A DNA stretch of 64,000 bases from Mycolicibacterium mengxianglii. GTDB lineage: Bacteria > Actinomycetota > Actinomycetes > Mycobacteriales > Mycobacteriaceae. The notes below the pieces were generated by a model that saw only the letters and a program-made list of their open reading frames with translations, was not told the origin of the DNA and did not search any database. How positions within the stretch are numbered: the stretch's first letter is position 1; the number at the start of each line of letters is the position of its first letter. Of this stretch, positions 7,533 through 16,253 are shown one piece after another. Location of the stretch: assembly GCF_015710575.1 (NCBI RefSeq), contig NZ_CP065373.1:1240001-1304000 (forward strand). The letters run 5' to 3'. A program made the translations under genes and the position numbers.

Positions 7533-8675
7533 TCAGAAGACCCGGACCTGGCCCTCGAGGACGGGCACCGTCTCGGGGAGCTTGTAGGTTTCGATTCCGT
7601 TGCGGAACATGATCGCTTCGCGTGCATGCTCGGGCAGATGCTTGACCAGCCAGCGCGGGTCGTCGAAGGTCCAGTGCGGGTAGTCGGAGCTGTACAGCAG
7701 GATCTTCTCGCACTCCATCCACTCGAACGCGCGTGAGAGTTCGGTCTTGTCCTCGGGATAGTCCAGCGGCTGCGTGCTGAACTTGATGTGGTCTTTGACG
7801 TACTCGCTCGGTTTGCGTTTGATGTCCAGCCCCGACTTGCGCTTGGCATAGATGGCGTCCATCCGCCACATCAGCGGCAGGATCCAGGTGAAGGCGTGCT
7901 CGATGAACACGATCCGCAGCGTGGGGTGGCGGTCGAAGGTGCCGTCGAAGATCAGGCTCATCACCTGGTTGGCGGCCAGCAGTGAGTAGGTGACCATGAA
8001 GTCGTGGTTGTAGCTCGGCAGCCCTACCGGCGGGATCGGGAGGGTTTCGTACACCCCACGGGACAGGTGGCAGCTCACCGGCATGTCGTATTTGGTGGCG
8101 GTCGCCCACACCTGGTCGTAGATGGGGTCGCCCCAGGACGGGCGGGGTTCGGCCTTGATCAGGATCTGGGACATGTAGGGATGTTCGGCCCACTGCTCGA
8201 TTTCCCGCACCGCGCTCGGCTGGTCCTCGATGGCGACGCAGATCGACCCGCGCCAGCGTTCATGCCAGTTGTTGTGGGAATCCAGCCAGTTGTCGGCCAG
8301 CCACGCGTTGGTCGCGGTGCAGTATGCCGCAGTGGCTTCGGGCAGCCGGCTCTCACCATGGGTCGGCTCCAGGATGGCGATATCGGAGCCGGCTTCCATG
8401 ATCAGCTGACGCAGCGCCATATCCGGATCGCTGCAGGCGAATTCGCCGTCGGGTGGGAAGCTGTCAACGCGCATCGCATATGAGTGCGCGTAATCGGGTG
8501 CGTCGTAATAGATCTGGTCACCCACCGGGTGGTGCAGGAAGTACTTGCTTCGCCACGGCTCGGGGATGTACTCCAAGAGCTGTCCACGCTTGGGCATCGG
8601 GTGGACATCGGAATCGACACAGCGCACGGCAATGCGCTCTTTGGCCGGTACTCGTGGATTCGCGGTAACCGTCAT
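7533..8675 (-). CDS. amidohydrolase-2 (ACMSD-like) family metal-dependent hydrolase/decarboxylase
   Basis: 380 aa, ATG 8675 behind GAGGAGG. TIM-barrel amidohydrolase of the ACMSD/gamma-resorcylate decarboxylase type: metal-site start CVDSDVHPMP near residue 20, IEHAFTWILPLMWRMD in the middle, and SSDYPHWTFDD near the C-terminus supplying the catalytic Asp. Family members decarboxylate or hydrolyse aromatic-acid derivatives. It sits 21 bp downstream of a second family member (8697-9809) and just upstream of the Rieske gene in one operon. Two related enzymes in tandem suggest successive steps or a heteromer; inference only. Confidence 0.88.
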   Translation of the reverse strand: MTVTANPRVPAKERIAVRCVDSDVHPMPKRGQLLEYIPEPWRSKYFLHHPVGDQIYYDAPDYAHSYAMRVDSFPPDGEFACSDPDMALRQLIMEAGSDIAILEPTHGESRLPEATAAYCTATNAWLADNWLDSHNNWHERWRGSICVAIEDQPSAVREIEQWAEHPYMSQILIKAEPRPSWGDPIYDQVWATATKYDMPVSCHLSRGVYETLPIPPVGLPSYNHDFMVTYSLLAANQVMSLIFDGTFDRHPTLRIVFIEHAFTWILPLMWRMDAIYAKRKSGLDIKRKPSEYVKDHIKFSTQPLDYPEDKTELSRAFEWMECEKILLYSSDYPHWTFDDPRWLVKHLPEHAREAIMFRNGIETYKLPETVPVLEGQVRVF

Positions 8676-8696
8676 GGTGGCCTCCTCGCTATCGCT

Positions 8697-9809
8697 CTAC
8701 TGTGCCGGAACGGCGGACGGGATGGCTGGGCTTTGAATGCCGTACAGCTCGGCGGCGTTGCGCCAGGCCAGTTTGTCGCGCTGCTCAGCGGTGTAACTGC
8801 TCGGAACGGTCAGCACATTGCTGTCCCAGTGCGGGTAGCTGGAGCCGAACATGGTCATGTCTTCCTTGCCGGTGAAGCTCAGCCACTCGCCGGCGAAGTC
8901 GGTGTCACCCGGCCCGTCGAACAGTCCTTGAACGAAGTAGACATGGCCAGGTAGATAGTCCGACGGCATCTTCGGCGCCCACGGCGTCTGCTCCAGGTGT
9001 GGCCTGCCGAAGCAGTCCATCCGCCACATGAAGGGCGTCAGCAGGTCGGCAGCTCCGTCGGCCCAGACGAACTTCAGCTCCGGCGTTCTCTCGAAAACAC
9101 CCTCGGCGATCATGTTCATCAGGTGATACAGGTAGTTCAACCCCATGAAGGACAGGTACTGCTCGTAGGTCCTGGTCTTACCGGACGGCGTAGGCGGGAA
9201 AGCGACGCCGGCACCGACCTCGATGTGCGCCGCGACCGGCAGGTCGGCCGCAACGGCGGCGTCCCACAGCGGCCAGAACTGTGGCTTGCCATAGAGTTCG
9301 CGCGACTGCAACGGAATCCCGATCTGCACCACCTGCGGGTGGTCTTTGTACTTGTCGATCTCGCGCAGTGCACCGGCCACGTCATCAGGGTTGACCCGGA
9401 TGGTTCCGCGGAACCTGTCGCCGAACTCCTCGTGAGCGAGCCAGCGCGTCACCATCATCTCGTTGTGCGCCGCGGCAATAGCAGTCCCCAAGTGCCGGTC
9501 GGGCATGATGCCGCGGGTCATCGGATGCAGAATCGCGATGTCGACACCGCGCTTGTCGAAGAGTTCCTCGGCCACCAGCGCCGGATCCGAACCCGGGTAC
9601 TGGCGGTCGGGACCCTTGCTGTCCTTGAGGTATTCGCCGCCGGGCGCGCCGTACCAGTCCATCTCGTAGTCGGGAAAGCCGCGGCTACGGAAGGGCTCGC
9701 GCATGAAGGTCTGACGCAGGTCTTTGTTGGACTGGCAGAAGATGTGCACGCTGGCATCGATGACGGGCGTGTTCATCACGGCGCCGGTGGCATCGGTGAG
9801 CTCGATCAT
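8697..9809 (-). CDS. amidohydrolase-2 family protein
   Basis: 370 aa from ATG 9809; an internal ATG at 9776 immediately precedes the conserved VIDASVHIFCQ strand and is equally possible. C-terminal SSYPHWDSNV matches the SDYPHxD region of the family, but the catalytic Asp position reads Ser-Tyr rather than Asp-Tyr, a difference from the neighbour at 7533. FVWADGAADLLTPFMWRMD aligns with the neighbour's IEHAF block, with Asp in place of the usual His. It is first gene of the minus operon and faces the acyl-CoA dehydrogenase across a promoter region with two identical-type palindromes (9897, 9997). Confidence 0.86.
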   Translation of the reverse strand: MIELTDATGAVMNTPVIDASVHIFCQSNKDLRQTFMREPFRSRGFPDYEMDWYGAPGGEYLKDSKGPDRQYPGSDPALVAEELFDKRGVDIAILHPMTRGIMPDRHLGTAIAAAHNEMMVTRWLAHEEFGDRFRGTIRVNPDDVAGALREIDKYKDHPQVVQIGIPLQSRELYGKPQFWPLWDAAVAADLPVAAHIEVGAGVAFPPTPSGKTRTYEQYLSFMGLNYLYHLMNMIAEGVFERTPELKFVWADGAADLLTPFMWRMDCFGRPHLEQTPWAPKMPSDYLPGHVYFVQGLFDGPGDTDFAGEWLSFTGKEDMTMFGSSYPHWDSNVLTVPSSYTAEQRDKLAWRNAAELYGIQSPAIPSAVPAQ

Positions 9810-9896
9810 CAGAACCGCCCGTCAGCTGCTGGGCCGAGCAGTGTGAGGCCACAGTCGGACATGACTTCCATGCTACAACCTCGTTCTTCCTCAGCA

Positions 9897-9909
9897 AGAA
9901 TGTAATTCT
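9897..9909. promoter_or_regulatory. palindrome AGAAT-N3-ATTCT, candidate operator (distal to 10061)
   Basis: Perfect 5-bp inverted repeat with a 3-bp spacer in the divergent region between 9809 and 10061. A second copy lies exactly 100 bp away. The size suits a TetR-type or small winged-helix dimer. The bound protein is not identified. Confidence 0.5.
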
Positions 9910-9996
9910 CCGCCAGGGTCGGCGTCGGGGCCGGGTCTCCCGTGGGTTCCGCAGTTCTGAATCTACGTCTTCGGAGAGGGGTATTCCAGTATTTCA

Positions 9997-10009
9997 AGAA
10001 TGCTATTCT
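9997..10009. promoter_or_regulatory. palindrome AGAAT-N3-ATTCT, second copy
   Basis: Same arms as the copy at 9897 with spacer GCT, 52 bp ahead of the acyl-CoA dehydrogenase start, close to where its promoter should be. Variant copies occur near 20605, 41356, 51788 and 60832. Confidence 0.5.
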
Positions 10010-10060
10010 CCGTGCAAGCTACCGCTGTGCGCGTCTGCGAACCGACTGTCGAGGAGAGCC

Positions 10061-11236
10061 GTGCAACTCACGTTCGACGCCGATGTCGAAGAATTCCGTG
10101 CCGAGTTCGTCGCCTTCCTGGACGAACACCTTCCTCCGGAGGCCGATACCGCCGAGCGGCCCCGGACCTGCTCACACATCCCGGAGTGGGCGCGCCGTTG
10201 GCAGCGGCTGCAGTTCGACCACGGCTGGCTGCTGCCGGGCAATCCGCCCGAGTACGGCGGTCGCAACGCCACGGTTGTGCAGCAGTACGTGCACCAGGAG
10301 GAGCTGTCCAAGCGTCGCATGTACCACAGCTTCAACCCCCAGGGTGTGGGCATCGTGGCGGCTTCGATCCTGTCCTTTGGTACCGAGGAGCAGAAGCAGC
10401 GCTGGGCGGTGCCGATCCTGCGTGCGGAGATGACCGCATCGGTCGGCATGAGTGAACCGAGCTCCGGATCGGATCTGGCGTCGCTGCGCACCAGGGCGGT
10501 CGCCGACGGCGACGACTTCGTGGTCAACGGGCAGAAAGTGTGGACCTCAGGCGCGCACGACGCCGACGTGCTGCTCACACTGGTGCGCACCGATCCGGAT
10601 GTGGCCAAGCACAAGGGGATCAGCGTGCTGCTGATCCCCACCGACAGTGACGGTCTGGTTCGCCGGCCCTTCGCCACCATGTGTCATCACGACGATCTGG
10701 ATTTCAACGAGGTCTTTTTCACCGATGTGCGGGTGCCCAAGGAGAACCTGGTCGGGCCACTCAACGGCGGGTGGAAGGTGGCCAACGGAGCGCTCGGGCA
10801 CGAGCGGACGATGATGTGGATCCAGTTCGCCGATCGTCTGCACAACCTGATCCGGGATTTTGAGCCGGTGACCGAACTCGACCGGGACCGCTACGCCACC
10901 CTGCTGATGGATCGCCAGGCGCTGCAGCTGATCGGGTCGGCGGCCATCGCCGGGGCGGCCCGCGGTGAGGACGACCTCGGGGCAATTGCGGTGCTCAAGG
11001 TGCTGGGCTCGGAGGCTGAGCGGGAAGCATCCGAATATGCCTTGGCCGCTTCGGGTTCCGAGGGTCTGTTACACCCGGCGACCACCGCGCCGTATGCGCC
11101 GTACGACTTGGACTATCTGTCGGCCAGTTGGTTCGAGCGCTATGCGCGCAGTTTCGGCGGAACGATTGCCGGCGGGACGTCGGAGATCCAGCGCAACATC
11201 ATTGCCCAGCAGGTGCTTGGTCTACCGCGAAAGTAG
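10061..11236 (+). CDS. acyl-CoA dehydrogenase (FadE-type)
   Basis: 391 aa, GTG 10061 behind GAGGAG. Typical flavoprotein acyl-CoA dehydrogenase: N-terminal helical domain, beta domain with MTASVGMSEPSSGSDLAS and WTSGAHDADV, C-terminal helical domain ending GGTSEIQRNIIAQQVLG. It would introduce an alpha,beta double bond into an acyl-CoA using an electron-transfer flavoprotein. Alone on the plus strand and divergent from the amidohydrolase operon, with which it shares a promoter region and two matching palindromes, so joint regulation is likely. The catalytic base was not assigned. Confidence 0.92.
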   Translation: MQLTFDADVEEFRAEFVAFLDEHLPPEADTAERPRTCSHIPEWARRWQRLQFDHGWLLPGNPPEYGGRNATVVQQYVHQEELSKRRMYHSFNPQGVGIVAASILSFGTEEQKQRWAVPILRAEMTASVGMSEPSSGSDLASLRTRAVADGDDFVVNGQKVWTSGAHDADVLLTLVRTDPDVAKHKGISVLLIPTDSDGLVRRPFATMCHHDDLDFNEVFFTDVRVPKENLVGPLNGGWKVANGALGHERTMMWIQFADRLHNLIRDFEPVTELDRDRYATLLMDRQALQLIGSAAIAGAARGEDDLGAIAVLKVLGSEAEREASEYALAASGSEGLLHPATTAPYAPYDLDYLSASWFERYARSFGGTIAGGTSEIQRNIIAQQVLGLPRK

Positions 11237-11258
11237 TGACGCCCCCTTTCGTACCGGG

Positions 11259-12179
11259 CTAGCGCACTTGGGGCTTGATGTCCTCGATCACCCATTGTGC
11301 GTACTCGAGGTATTCATCGACCCCTCGGACCGTCGGTAGCGGGACCGCACTGATGGTCACGCCTTGCTCGCCGAGCCATGAGAGGCGGTCGATGATCTCC
11401 TCTGCGCTCATCCCGGCGCGCCCATTGGGATCATCGAGAACGGCGTGGCCTTCGCCGACCCTGGTGGTGCTCATACCGTGGACCACGTCGAACGGCCGGC
11501 CGTCATAGCCGGGTTGTGACTTGATGAAATCCAGGCGCTCGGCGATCTTCTCCGGAGGAGTGAGGAACGACCACCAACCGGAGGCGTACTTGGCGGCACG
11601 TTTGAGCGCGGCGTCGGCGTCACCGCCGATGAAAATCGGAAGATGGGGTTTCTGCACTGGTTTCGGTTCGAAGGCGACATCGCTGAACGACACATACTTG
11701 CCTTCGAAGTGCGGTGAATCGCTGGTCCACAACTCGACGATGGCGGCAAGGTACTCGTCGGCGATCCGGCCGCGCTCGTGAAACGGCACACCGAGAATTT
11801 CGAATTCGCGCTCCAGCCAGCCGACACCGAAGGTGACCATCATGCGTCCGTTGCTCAGCCAGTCGGCCGTGGCCAGTGTCTTCGCCAGCACGATCGGATG
11901 CTGCAGCGGCAGCACGGTGATGCAGGAGTTGAGGCGGATCTTTTCGGTCGCGCCGGCGAAGTGGGCCTGGGCGATGGTGGACTGCAGATAGTGCGGTCCG
12001 GATAGCTCGACGTGCTCGTTGGGAATGATGAAATGCTCAGGCACGGCAATCATGTCGTAGCCCATTTCGTCGGCACGCTTGACCATGCGGGTCTGGTCTG
12101 CGCCGGTCACATCGGCTTCCCAGGGCTGAGAGGTGGCCTTGAGCCGCAACATATGCGGGAGATTGAACACGAGTTGCAC
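11259..12179 (-). CDS. LLM-class (luciferase-like, probably F420-dependent) oxidoreductase
   Basis: 306 aa, GTG 12179 behind AAGGAG. Luciferase-like TIM barrel: VPEHFIIPNEH near residue 45, CITVLPLQHPIVLAKTLAT, and FGVGWLEREFE at mid-length, the pattern of actinobacterial TIGR03619-type F420 enzymes. It follows the SDR at 12222-12998 with a 42-nt gap in the same direction, so the two form an operon. Flavin versus F420 use cannot be settled by eye. The ALDH-SnoaL pair across the TetR gene shares the same operator-like repeat and may act in the same route. Confidence 0.88.
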   Translation of the reverse strand: MQLVFNLPHMLRLKATSQPWEADVTGADQTRMVKRADEMGYDMIAVPEHFIIPNEHVELSGPHYLQSTIAQAHFAGATEKIRLNSCITVLPLQHPIVLAKTLATADWLSNGRMMVTFGVGWLEREFEILGVPFHERGRIADEYLAAIVELWTSDSPHFEGKYVSFSDVAFEPKPVQKPHLPIFIGGDADAALKRAAKYASGWWSFLTPPEKIAERLDFIKSQPGYDGRPFDVVHGMSTTRVGEGHAVLDDPNGRAGMSAEEIIDRLSWLGEQGVTISAVPLPTVRGVDEYLEYAQWVIEDIKPQVR

Positions 12180-12221
12180 GCCGAACTCCTTGCATTGACC
12201 GGTGATGAACGTCCTACGCGC

Positions 12222-12998
12222 TCAGAGCGCGAACGAGTACCCACCGTTGACGGGAATCGTCTGCCCGGTGATCCAGGAGCCGTGGTCGCTGGCCAAGACG
12301 ATCGCGAGATGGCTGACGTCACCGGGGCTGCCGGGACGGCGAATCGCGTAGTTCTGCAGAATCGCCTTGGCCTGGGGTGAATCTGCCTGCGCCCACAGCG
12401 GTTCGGTGAGCGGAGTGCGCATGGTGCCCAGTGCGATGTTGTTGGCGGTGACACCGTGACGGCCCGCCTCCAACGCGATCGAGCGGGTGAGTCCGGCCGC
12501 GCCGGCCTTGGACGCCGCATAGGCGGCGCCACCGGCGTCGCCGGTGCGTCCGGCATCGGACACGATGGTGATGACCCGGCCCCATTTGTTGGCGATCATG
12601 GCAGGCAACACTGCGCGGGTGCAGTACATGACGCCGTACAGGTTGACCTTGAGGAAAGGTTCCCAGCTGGCCGGCTCGGTATCGGCGAAAGCGCTGCGGC
12701 TGCCGAAACCCTCGGCGCCGGCGTTGCCCGCGTTGTTGATCAGGATGTCGGGGCTTCCGGCCGCGGAGAGAGCGTCGGTGACCGATGCGTAGTCGGTGAC
12801 GTCGAAGGGAACCGGCAGGGCTCTTCCACCCGCGGTATGCACCTCGGAGACAACCGATTCCGCGCGATCGGTATGGAGGTCATTGACCATGACCTCGGCG
12901 CCCGACGCTGCGAAGTCGAGGGTGAGTCCTCGCCCCACGCCTTGACCCGCTCCGGTGATCAATACCCGCCGCCCGGACAGATCGAGAGCTAGGGACAT
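12222..12998 (-). CDS. SDR-family NAD(P)-dependent oxidoreductase
   Basis: 258 aa, ATG 12998 with GGAGG 9 nt upstream. Classical short-chain dehydrogenase: cofactor loop TGAGQGVGRG, NNAG, catalytic Ser in TIVSDAGR, Y-x3-K in YAASK, C-terminal GQTIPVNGGY. Interconverts a hydroxyl and a carbonyl group. First gene of the operon with the LLM oxidoreductase and divergent from the TetR at 13179. The palindrome at 13086 lies between the two. Confidence 0.92.
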   Translation of the reverse strand: MSLALDLSGRRVLITGAGQGVGRGLTLDFAASGAEVMVNDLHTDRAESVVSEVHTAGGRALPVPFDVTDYASVTDALSAAGSPDILINNAGNAGAEGFGSRSAFADTEPASWEPFLKVNLYGVMYCTRAVLPAMIANKWGRVITIVSDAGRTGDAGGAAYAASKAGAAGLTRSIALEAGRHGVTANNIALGTMRTPLTEPLWAQADSPQAKAILQNYAIRRPGSPGDVSHLAIVLASDHGSWITGQTIPVNGGYSFAL

Positions 12999-13085
12999 CG
13001 GTTGAATCCTCCATGGGGCTTCATTGAAGGGGCCTTGGCGAGCGATATGGCCGCGATCGTCCTGGACCCCGGGGGGATGGGCGCC

Positions 13086-13103
13086 ACTCTACGGTAATAG
13101 AGT
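13086..13103. promoter_or_regulatory. perfect inverted repeat ACTCTA-N6-TAGAGT, candidate TetR operator
   Basis: 18-bp site in the divergent region between the SDR start (12998) and the TetR start (13179). The same arms (5 of 6 bp on one side) recur at 13809 ahead of the aldehyde dehydrogenase, which points to the intervening TetR as the binding protein. Confidence 0.6.
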
Positions 13104-13178
13104 CGAATTGCGCGGGGAATCGGAAAGTCCGGCGATATAGGCAGATTGAGACACCGGATCGCTAGACTGCCGAGCGTT

Positions 13179-13793
13179 ATGCGCCGACAGCCGAATCCCG
13201 AACAGCGCCGTCTCGACCTGTGTGACGCGGCCATCCAGCTGCTCGCCGATGACGGCGCCAAAGGCGTGAGTCACCTCAAGATCGACCGCAAGTCCGGCGT
13301 GCCCGACGGCACGACATCCTTCTACTTCCGCACCCGCTCCGCGCTGCTCCAGGCCGTCGGTGAGCGAGTTTCCGAGCTGGATCTCGAGGAGTTGCAGGCC
13401 GCGACCGGAGCAGGATCCGCCGCCACAGGACGCCGCCCCAAAACCGGAGCGTCCGGCCTGGCAACCCTGGTGATCCGATCTGCGACGGGAGACGGGCTGG
13501 TGCGGACCAAGGCCCGAAATGAGCTTGCTCTGCTGGCATCCCGTGACCCCGCTCTCGAGGCCGCCCGGAAACGCTACGACGAGCGATTCTTTTCTCTCAT
13601 CCGGGACGCGGTGATGCGGCTTGCGGAATCCGATTCCGATGCGGCGCTGGTAGATGAGCAGGCCTATGTCGTGATGATGTTCATCAGTGGCGTGCTGTTG
13701 GCCTTCGCCAGCGGTGACCGGACGATCCGGACTGCCAAGCAACTGGACCTGATCATCGGTGGCATCGTTGCGGGCGTGGGTGGAAAATCCTGA
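13179..13793 (+). CDS. TetR-family transcriptional regulator
   Basis: 204 aa from ATG 13179; a TTG at 13146 would add 11 residues of no TetR character. Helix-turn-helix occupies about residues 10-55: AAIQLLADDG, then KIDRKSGVPDGTTSFYFRTRSALLQAV. The C-terminal ligand domain is unremarkable. It lies between the LLM/SDR operon and the ALDH gene, both of which carry the same ACTCTA-type repeat, so it probably represses both. The inducer is unknown. Confidence 0.9.
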   Translation: MRRQPNPEQRRLDLCDAAIQLLADDGAKGVSHLKIDRKSGVPDGTTSFYFRTRSALLQAVGERVSELDLEELQAATGAGSAATGRRPKTGASGLATLVIRSATGDGLVRTKARNELALLASRDPALEAARKRYDERFFSLIRDAVMRLAESDSDAALVDEQAYVVMMFISGVLLAFASGDRTIRTAKQLDLIIGGIVAGVGGKS

Positions 13794-13808
13794 TCATTCC
13801 CTTGTGCC

Positions 13809-13826
13809 GCTCTAGGTTCATAGAGT
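13809..13826. promoter_or_regulatory. inverted repeat CTCTA-N6-TAGAG, second copy of the TetR-type operator
   Basis: 5-bp arms plus a one-sided match to the sixth base of the 13086 site, same 6-bp spacer length. It sits between the TetR stop (13793) and the aldehyde dehydrogenase start (13910), so that gene probably has its own promoter under the same regulator. Confidence 0.55.
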
Positions 13827-13909
13827 AAACACGGAAGAAAGAATGTTTGAAATCCCTGCGGATGAACCAGTTTTGGTCGCTGCCGAACCTCACCATGAAG
13901 GAATCAGAC

Positions 13910-15394
13910 ATGACTGCCGTCGAAAGTGACTCGGGTGTGCTCGCGGGTGAAGAGCGGATGCTTATCGATGGGGAGTTGGTGCACGCCGCCGGCGGCGCCT
14001 TCTTCGACGTGGAGCATCCGGCTTCTGAGCAGGTGGCAGGTCGGGTCACGGACGGCACGGTTGCCGATATGGAACGCGCGGTCGGCGCGGCGCGGCGGGC
14101 GTTCGACAACACCGATTGGTCGCGGGATGTGGAGTTTCGGTACCACTGCCTGATGCAATTGCACGCGGCGCTGGATCGCAACAAGGAGCGACTGCGCAGG
14201 ATCTTGATCACCGAGGTGGGGTGTCCGGTCACGGTCTCGGGTAGCCAGATCGAAAGCCCGATCGAGGAAGTAAAACACTGGGCCGAGCATGGCCGGGCTT
14301 TTGATTATCTGCAGGACAACGGTGTGCACGAGACCCAGTTGGGTCCGGCGCGGCGCAAACTGTCCTATGAGGCGATCGGGGTGGTCGGGGCCATCACCCC
14401 GTGGAATGTGCCGTTCTATTTGAATATCGCCGAGACGGTGCCGGCGCTGATGGCCGGTAACACCGTGGTGTTGAAGCCGGCACAGTTGACGCCGTGGTCG
14501 GGCAGCGAATACGGCCGGATCGTGGCCGAGGAAACCGATATCCCTGCCGGGGTGTTCAACGTGGTGACCTCGAATGCCAATGAGGTGGGTGCGGCGTTGT
14601 CAGCGGATCCGCGGGTGGACATGATCACCTTCACCGGCTCCACCGCGACGGGTCGGGCGATCCTGGCGGCCGGAGCGCCGACGGTGAAGAAAACCCTGCT
14701 GGAGCTGGGCGGTAAGTCTGCCCACATCGTTCTCGACGACGCCGATTTCTCCTCGGCGTTGCCGCTCGCGGCGATGATGGCGTGTGTGATGTCGGGTCAG
14801 TCGTGCATTCTTCCGTCGCGGATTCTGTTGCCGCGCAGCCGTTATGACGAGGGTCTGCAGATCCTGGCCGCCAGCATGGCTGCGTTCCCGGTGGGCGATC
14901 CGTGGACACCGGGCAATATGCAGGGCCCGCAGATCAGCGCCACCCAGCGTCAGAAGGTGCTCGGCCTGATCCAGAGCGGCATCGATTCCGGGGCGCGGCT
15001 GCTGACCGGCGGCGGTGTTCCGGAAAACCTGACCACCGGCTACTACACCCAGGCCACCCTGCTGGCAGACGTCGATCCGGATTCGCAGGTCGCGCAGGAA
15101 GAGATCTTCGGGCCGGTGCTCACGGTCACCCCGTATGACTCCGATGAGGACGCGATCGCGATAGCGAACAACTCGATCTACGGGCTCTCAGGGGAAGTAT
15201 CCAGTGCCGATCCGGAACGGGCACTGCGGGTGGCGCAGCGGATGCGGACCGGCAATGTCAGCATCAATGCGAAGTCTCATTTCGGTATCTCCAGCCCATT
15301 CGGCGGCACCAAGCAGTCCGGGCTGGGCTACCGAAACGGCGAGCAGGGCTACATGGAGTACCTCGATATCAAGACCATCGGAATGCCCGCCTGA
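13910..15394 (+). CDS. NAD-dependent aldehyde dehydrogenase
   Basis: 494 aa from ATG 13910 (an upstream in-frame ATG at 13847 adds 21 unrelated residues). ALDH superfamily: ITPWNVPFYLN and VLKPAQLTPWS in the cofactor domain, general-base Glu in LLELGGKSAH, nucleophilic Cys in SGQSCILPS, and EEIFGPVLTVTPYD in the C-terminal third. Oxidises an aldehyde to the acid. Its TGA is followed after one base by the ATG of the SnoaL-like gene. Probably controlled by the TetR at 13179 through the site at 13809. Confidence 0.93.
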   Translation: MTAVESDSGVLAGEERMLIDGELVHAAGGAFFDVEHPASEQVAGRVTDGTVADMERAVGAARRAFDNTDWSRDVEFRYHCLMQLHAALDRNKERLRRILITEVGCPVTVSGSQIESPIEEVKHWAEHGRAFDYLQDNGVHETQLGPARRKLSYEAIGVVGAITPWNVPFYLNIAETVPALMAGNTVVLKPAQLTPWSGSEYGRIVAEETDIPAGVFNVVTSNANEVGAALSADPRVDMITFTGSTATGRAILAAGAPTVKKTLLELGGKSAHIVLDDADFSSALPLAAMMACVMSGQSCILPSRILLPRSRYDEGLQILAASMAAFPVGDPWTPGNMQGPQISATQRQKVLGLIQSGIDSGARLLTGGGVPENLTTGYYTQATLLADVDPDSQVAQEEIFGPVLTVTPYDSDEDAIAIANNSIYGLSGEVSSADPERALRVAQRMRTGNVSINAKSHFGISSPFGGTKQSGLGYRNGEQGYMEYLDIKTIGMPA

Positions 15395-15395
15395 G

Positions 15396-15824
15396 ATGGA
15401 TGCCCAGGCCCTCGCCGACCAGCTGGAGATCACCCATCTGTTGACTCGCTATGCCCGCGCCGTCGATACCAAAGATTGGGAGATGTACCGCTCGGTGTTC
15501 ACCGCCGACGCGACCATCGACTATTCGTCTGCCGGAGCGATCGTCGGTACCCGCGATGAGGTGGTCGACTGGTTCAGTCAGGCGTTCGGCGTGATTCCCT
15601 GGACCATGCACTACATCACCAATATCGATGCCGATATCAACGGCGACACGGCCACCGTCACAGCGATGTTCTACAACCCGATGCAGCTACCAGGGATGAC
15701 AGAACCCAGCTACTGCGGCGGCTATTACCACCACCACCTGGTCCGCACCCCGAGCGGTTGGCAAAGCCGGCAACTCCGCGAAGAGAACCTCTGGTTCCGC
15801 AACGGACCCGGCTCAGACGGCTGA
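15396..15824 (+). CDS. SnoaL-like / NTF2-fold protein
   Basis: 142 aa, ATG 15396, one base after the ALDH stop. The start ITHLLTRYARAVDTKDWEMYRSVF is shown here only in part as ITHLLTRYARAVD, followed by FTADATIDYSS: the typical helix-helix-strand entry of the NTF2 cone fold. A run of Tyr and His (GGYYHHHL) near residue 110 lines what would be the pocket. Such proteins act as small lyases, isomerases or hydratases in catabolic clusters, or only bind ligand. Coupled to the aldehyde dehydrogenase; activity unknown. Confidence 0.85.
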   Translation: MDAQALADQLEITHLLTRYARAVDTKDWEMYRSVFTADATIDYSSAGAIVGTRDEVVDWFSQAFGVIPWTMHYITNIDADINGDTATVTAMFYNPMQLPGMTEPSYCGGYYHHHLVRTPSGWQSRQLREENLWFRNGPGSDG

Positions 15825-15893
15825 CCCATCAACCGCCACGATCATCGGGCGCCTGTGGCGGAACGTGTTTGGACGTCTTCGCGCGAAAGGGCT

Positions 15894-16034
15894 TTGAAGG
15901 TGCTGCCGGACATGCTCGAGGCGAAGTGGGGTCGGATCGTCAACCTCTCCTCGTCCAGTGCGCAGGGCGGCCAGCCCCACATGGTGGCCTATGTCAGCTC
16001 CAAGGCGGGCTTGATCGGATACACCACCCGGTGA
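15894..16034 (+). pseudogene. remnant of an SDR gene (central segment only)
   Basis: About 46 codons of unmistakable short-chain dehydrogenase core: ALKVLPDMLEAKWGRIVNL (beta-4/5 region), catalytic Ser in NLSSSSAQGG and the Y-x3-K box in YVSSKAGL, then TGA. Nothing resembling the N-terminal cofactor loop is upstream and nothing resembling the C-terminus is downstream. The rest of 15825-16253 shows no gene; this is a decayed fragment beside the HNH gene. Confidence 0.65.
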
Positions 16035-16253
16035 TGTTCGACGTCTTCGGACTGCTGGCCCGCATCCCGCTCTAGCGCGAGTGTTCCTGACCTCTTCGTC
16101 GTCGGCAACTATGCACTGACCGGGGATGGCCTTCGGGACATGGCGGGTGCCCCCGGCGCCGGGATCGGCACCGCTAACCTAGTTCGTGACTTGCCTAATC
16201 CCTTGTGTCACTTGGGTTTCAGTGGTCACTGGACGGGAATTGTTGTCGGTGTG

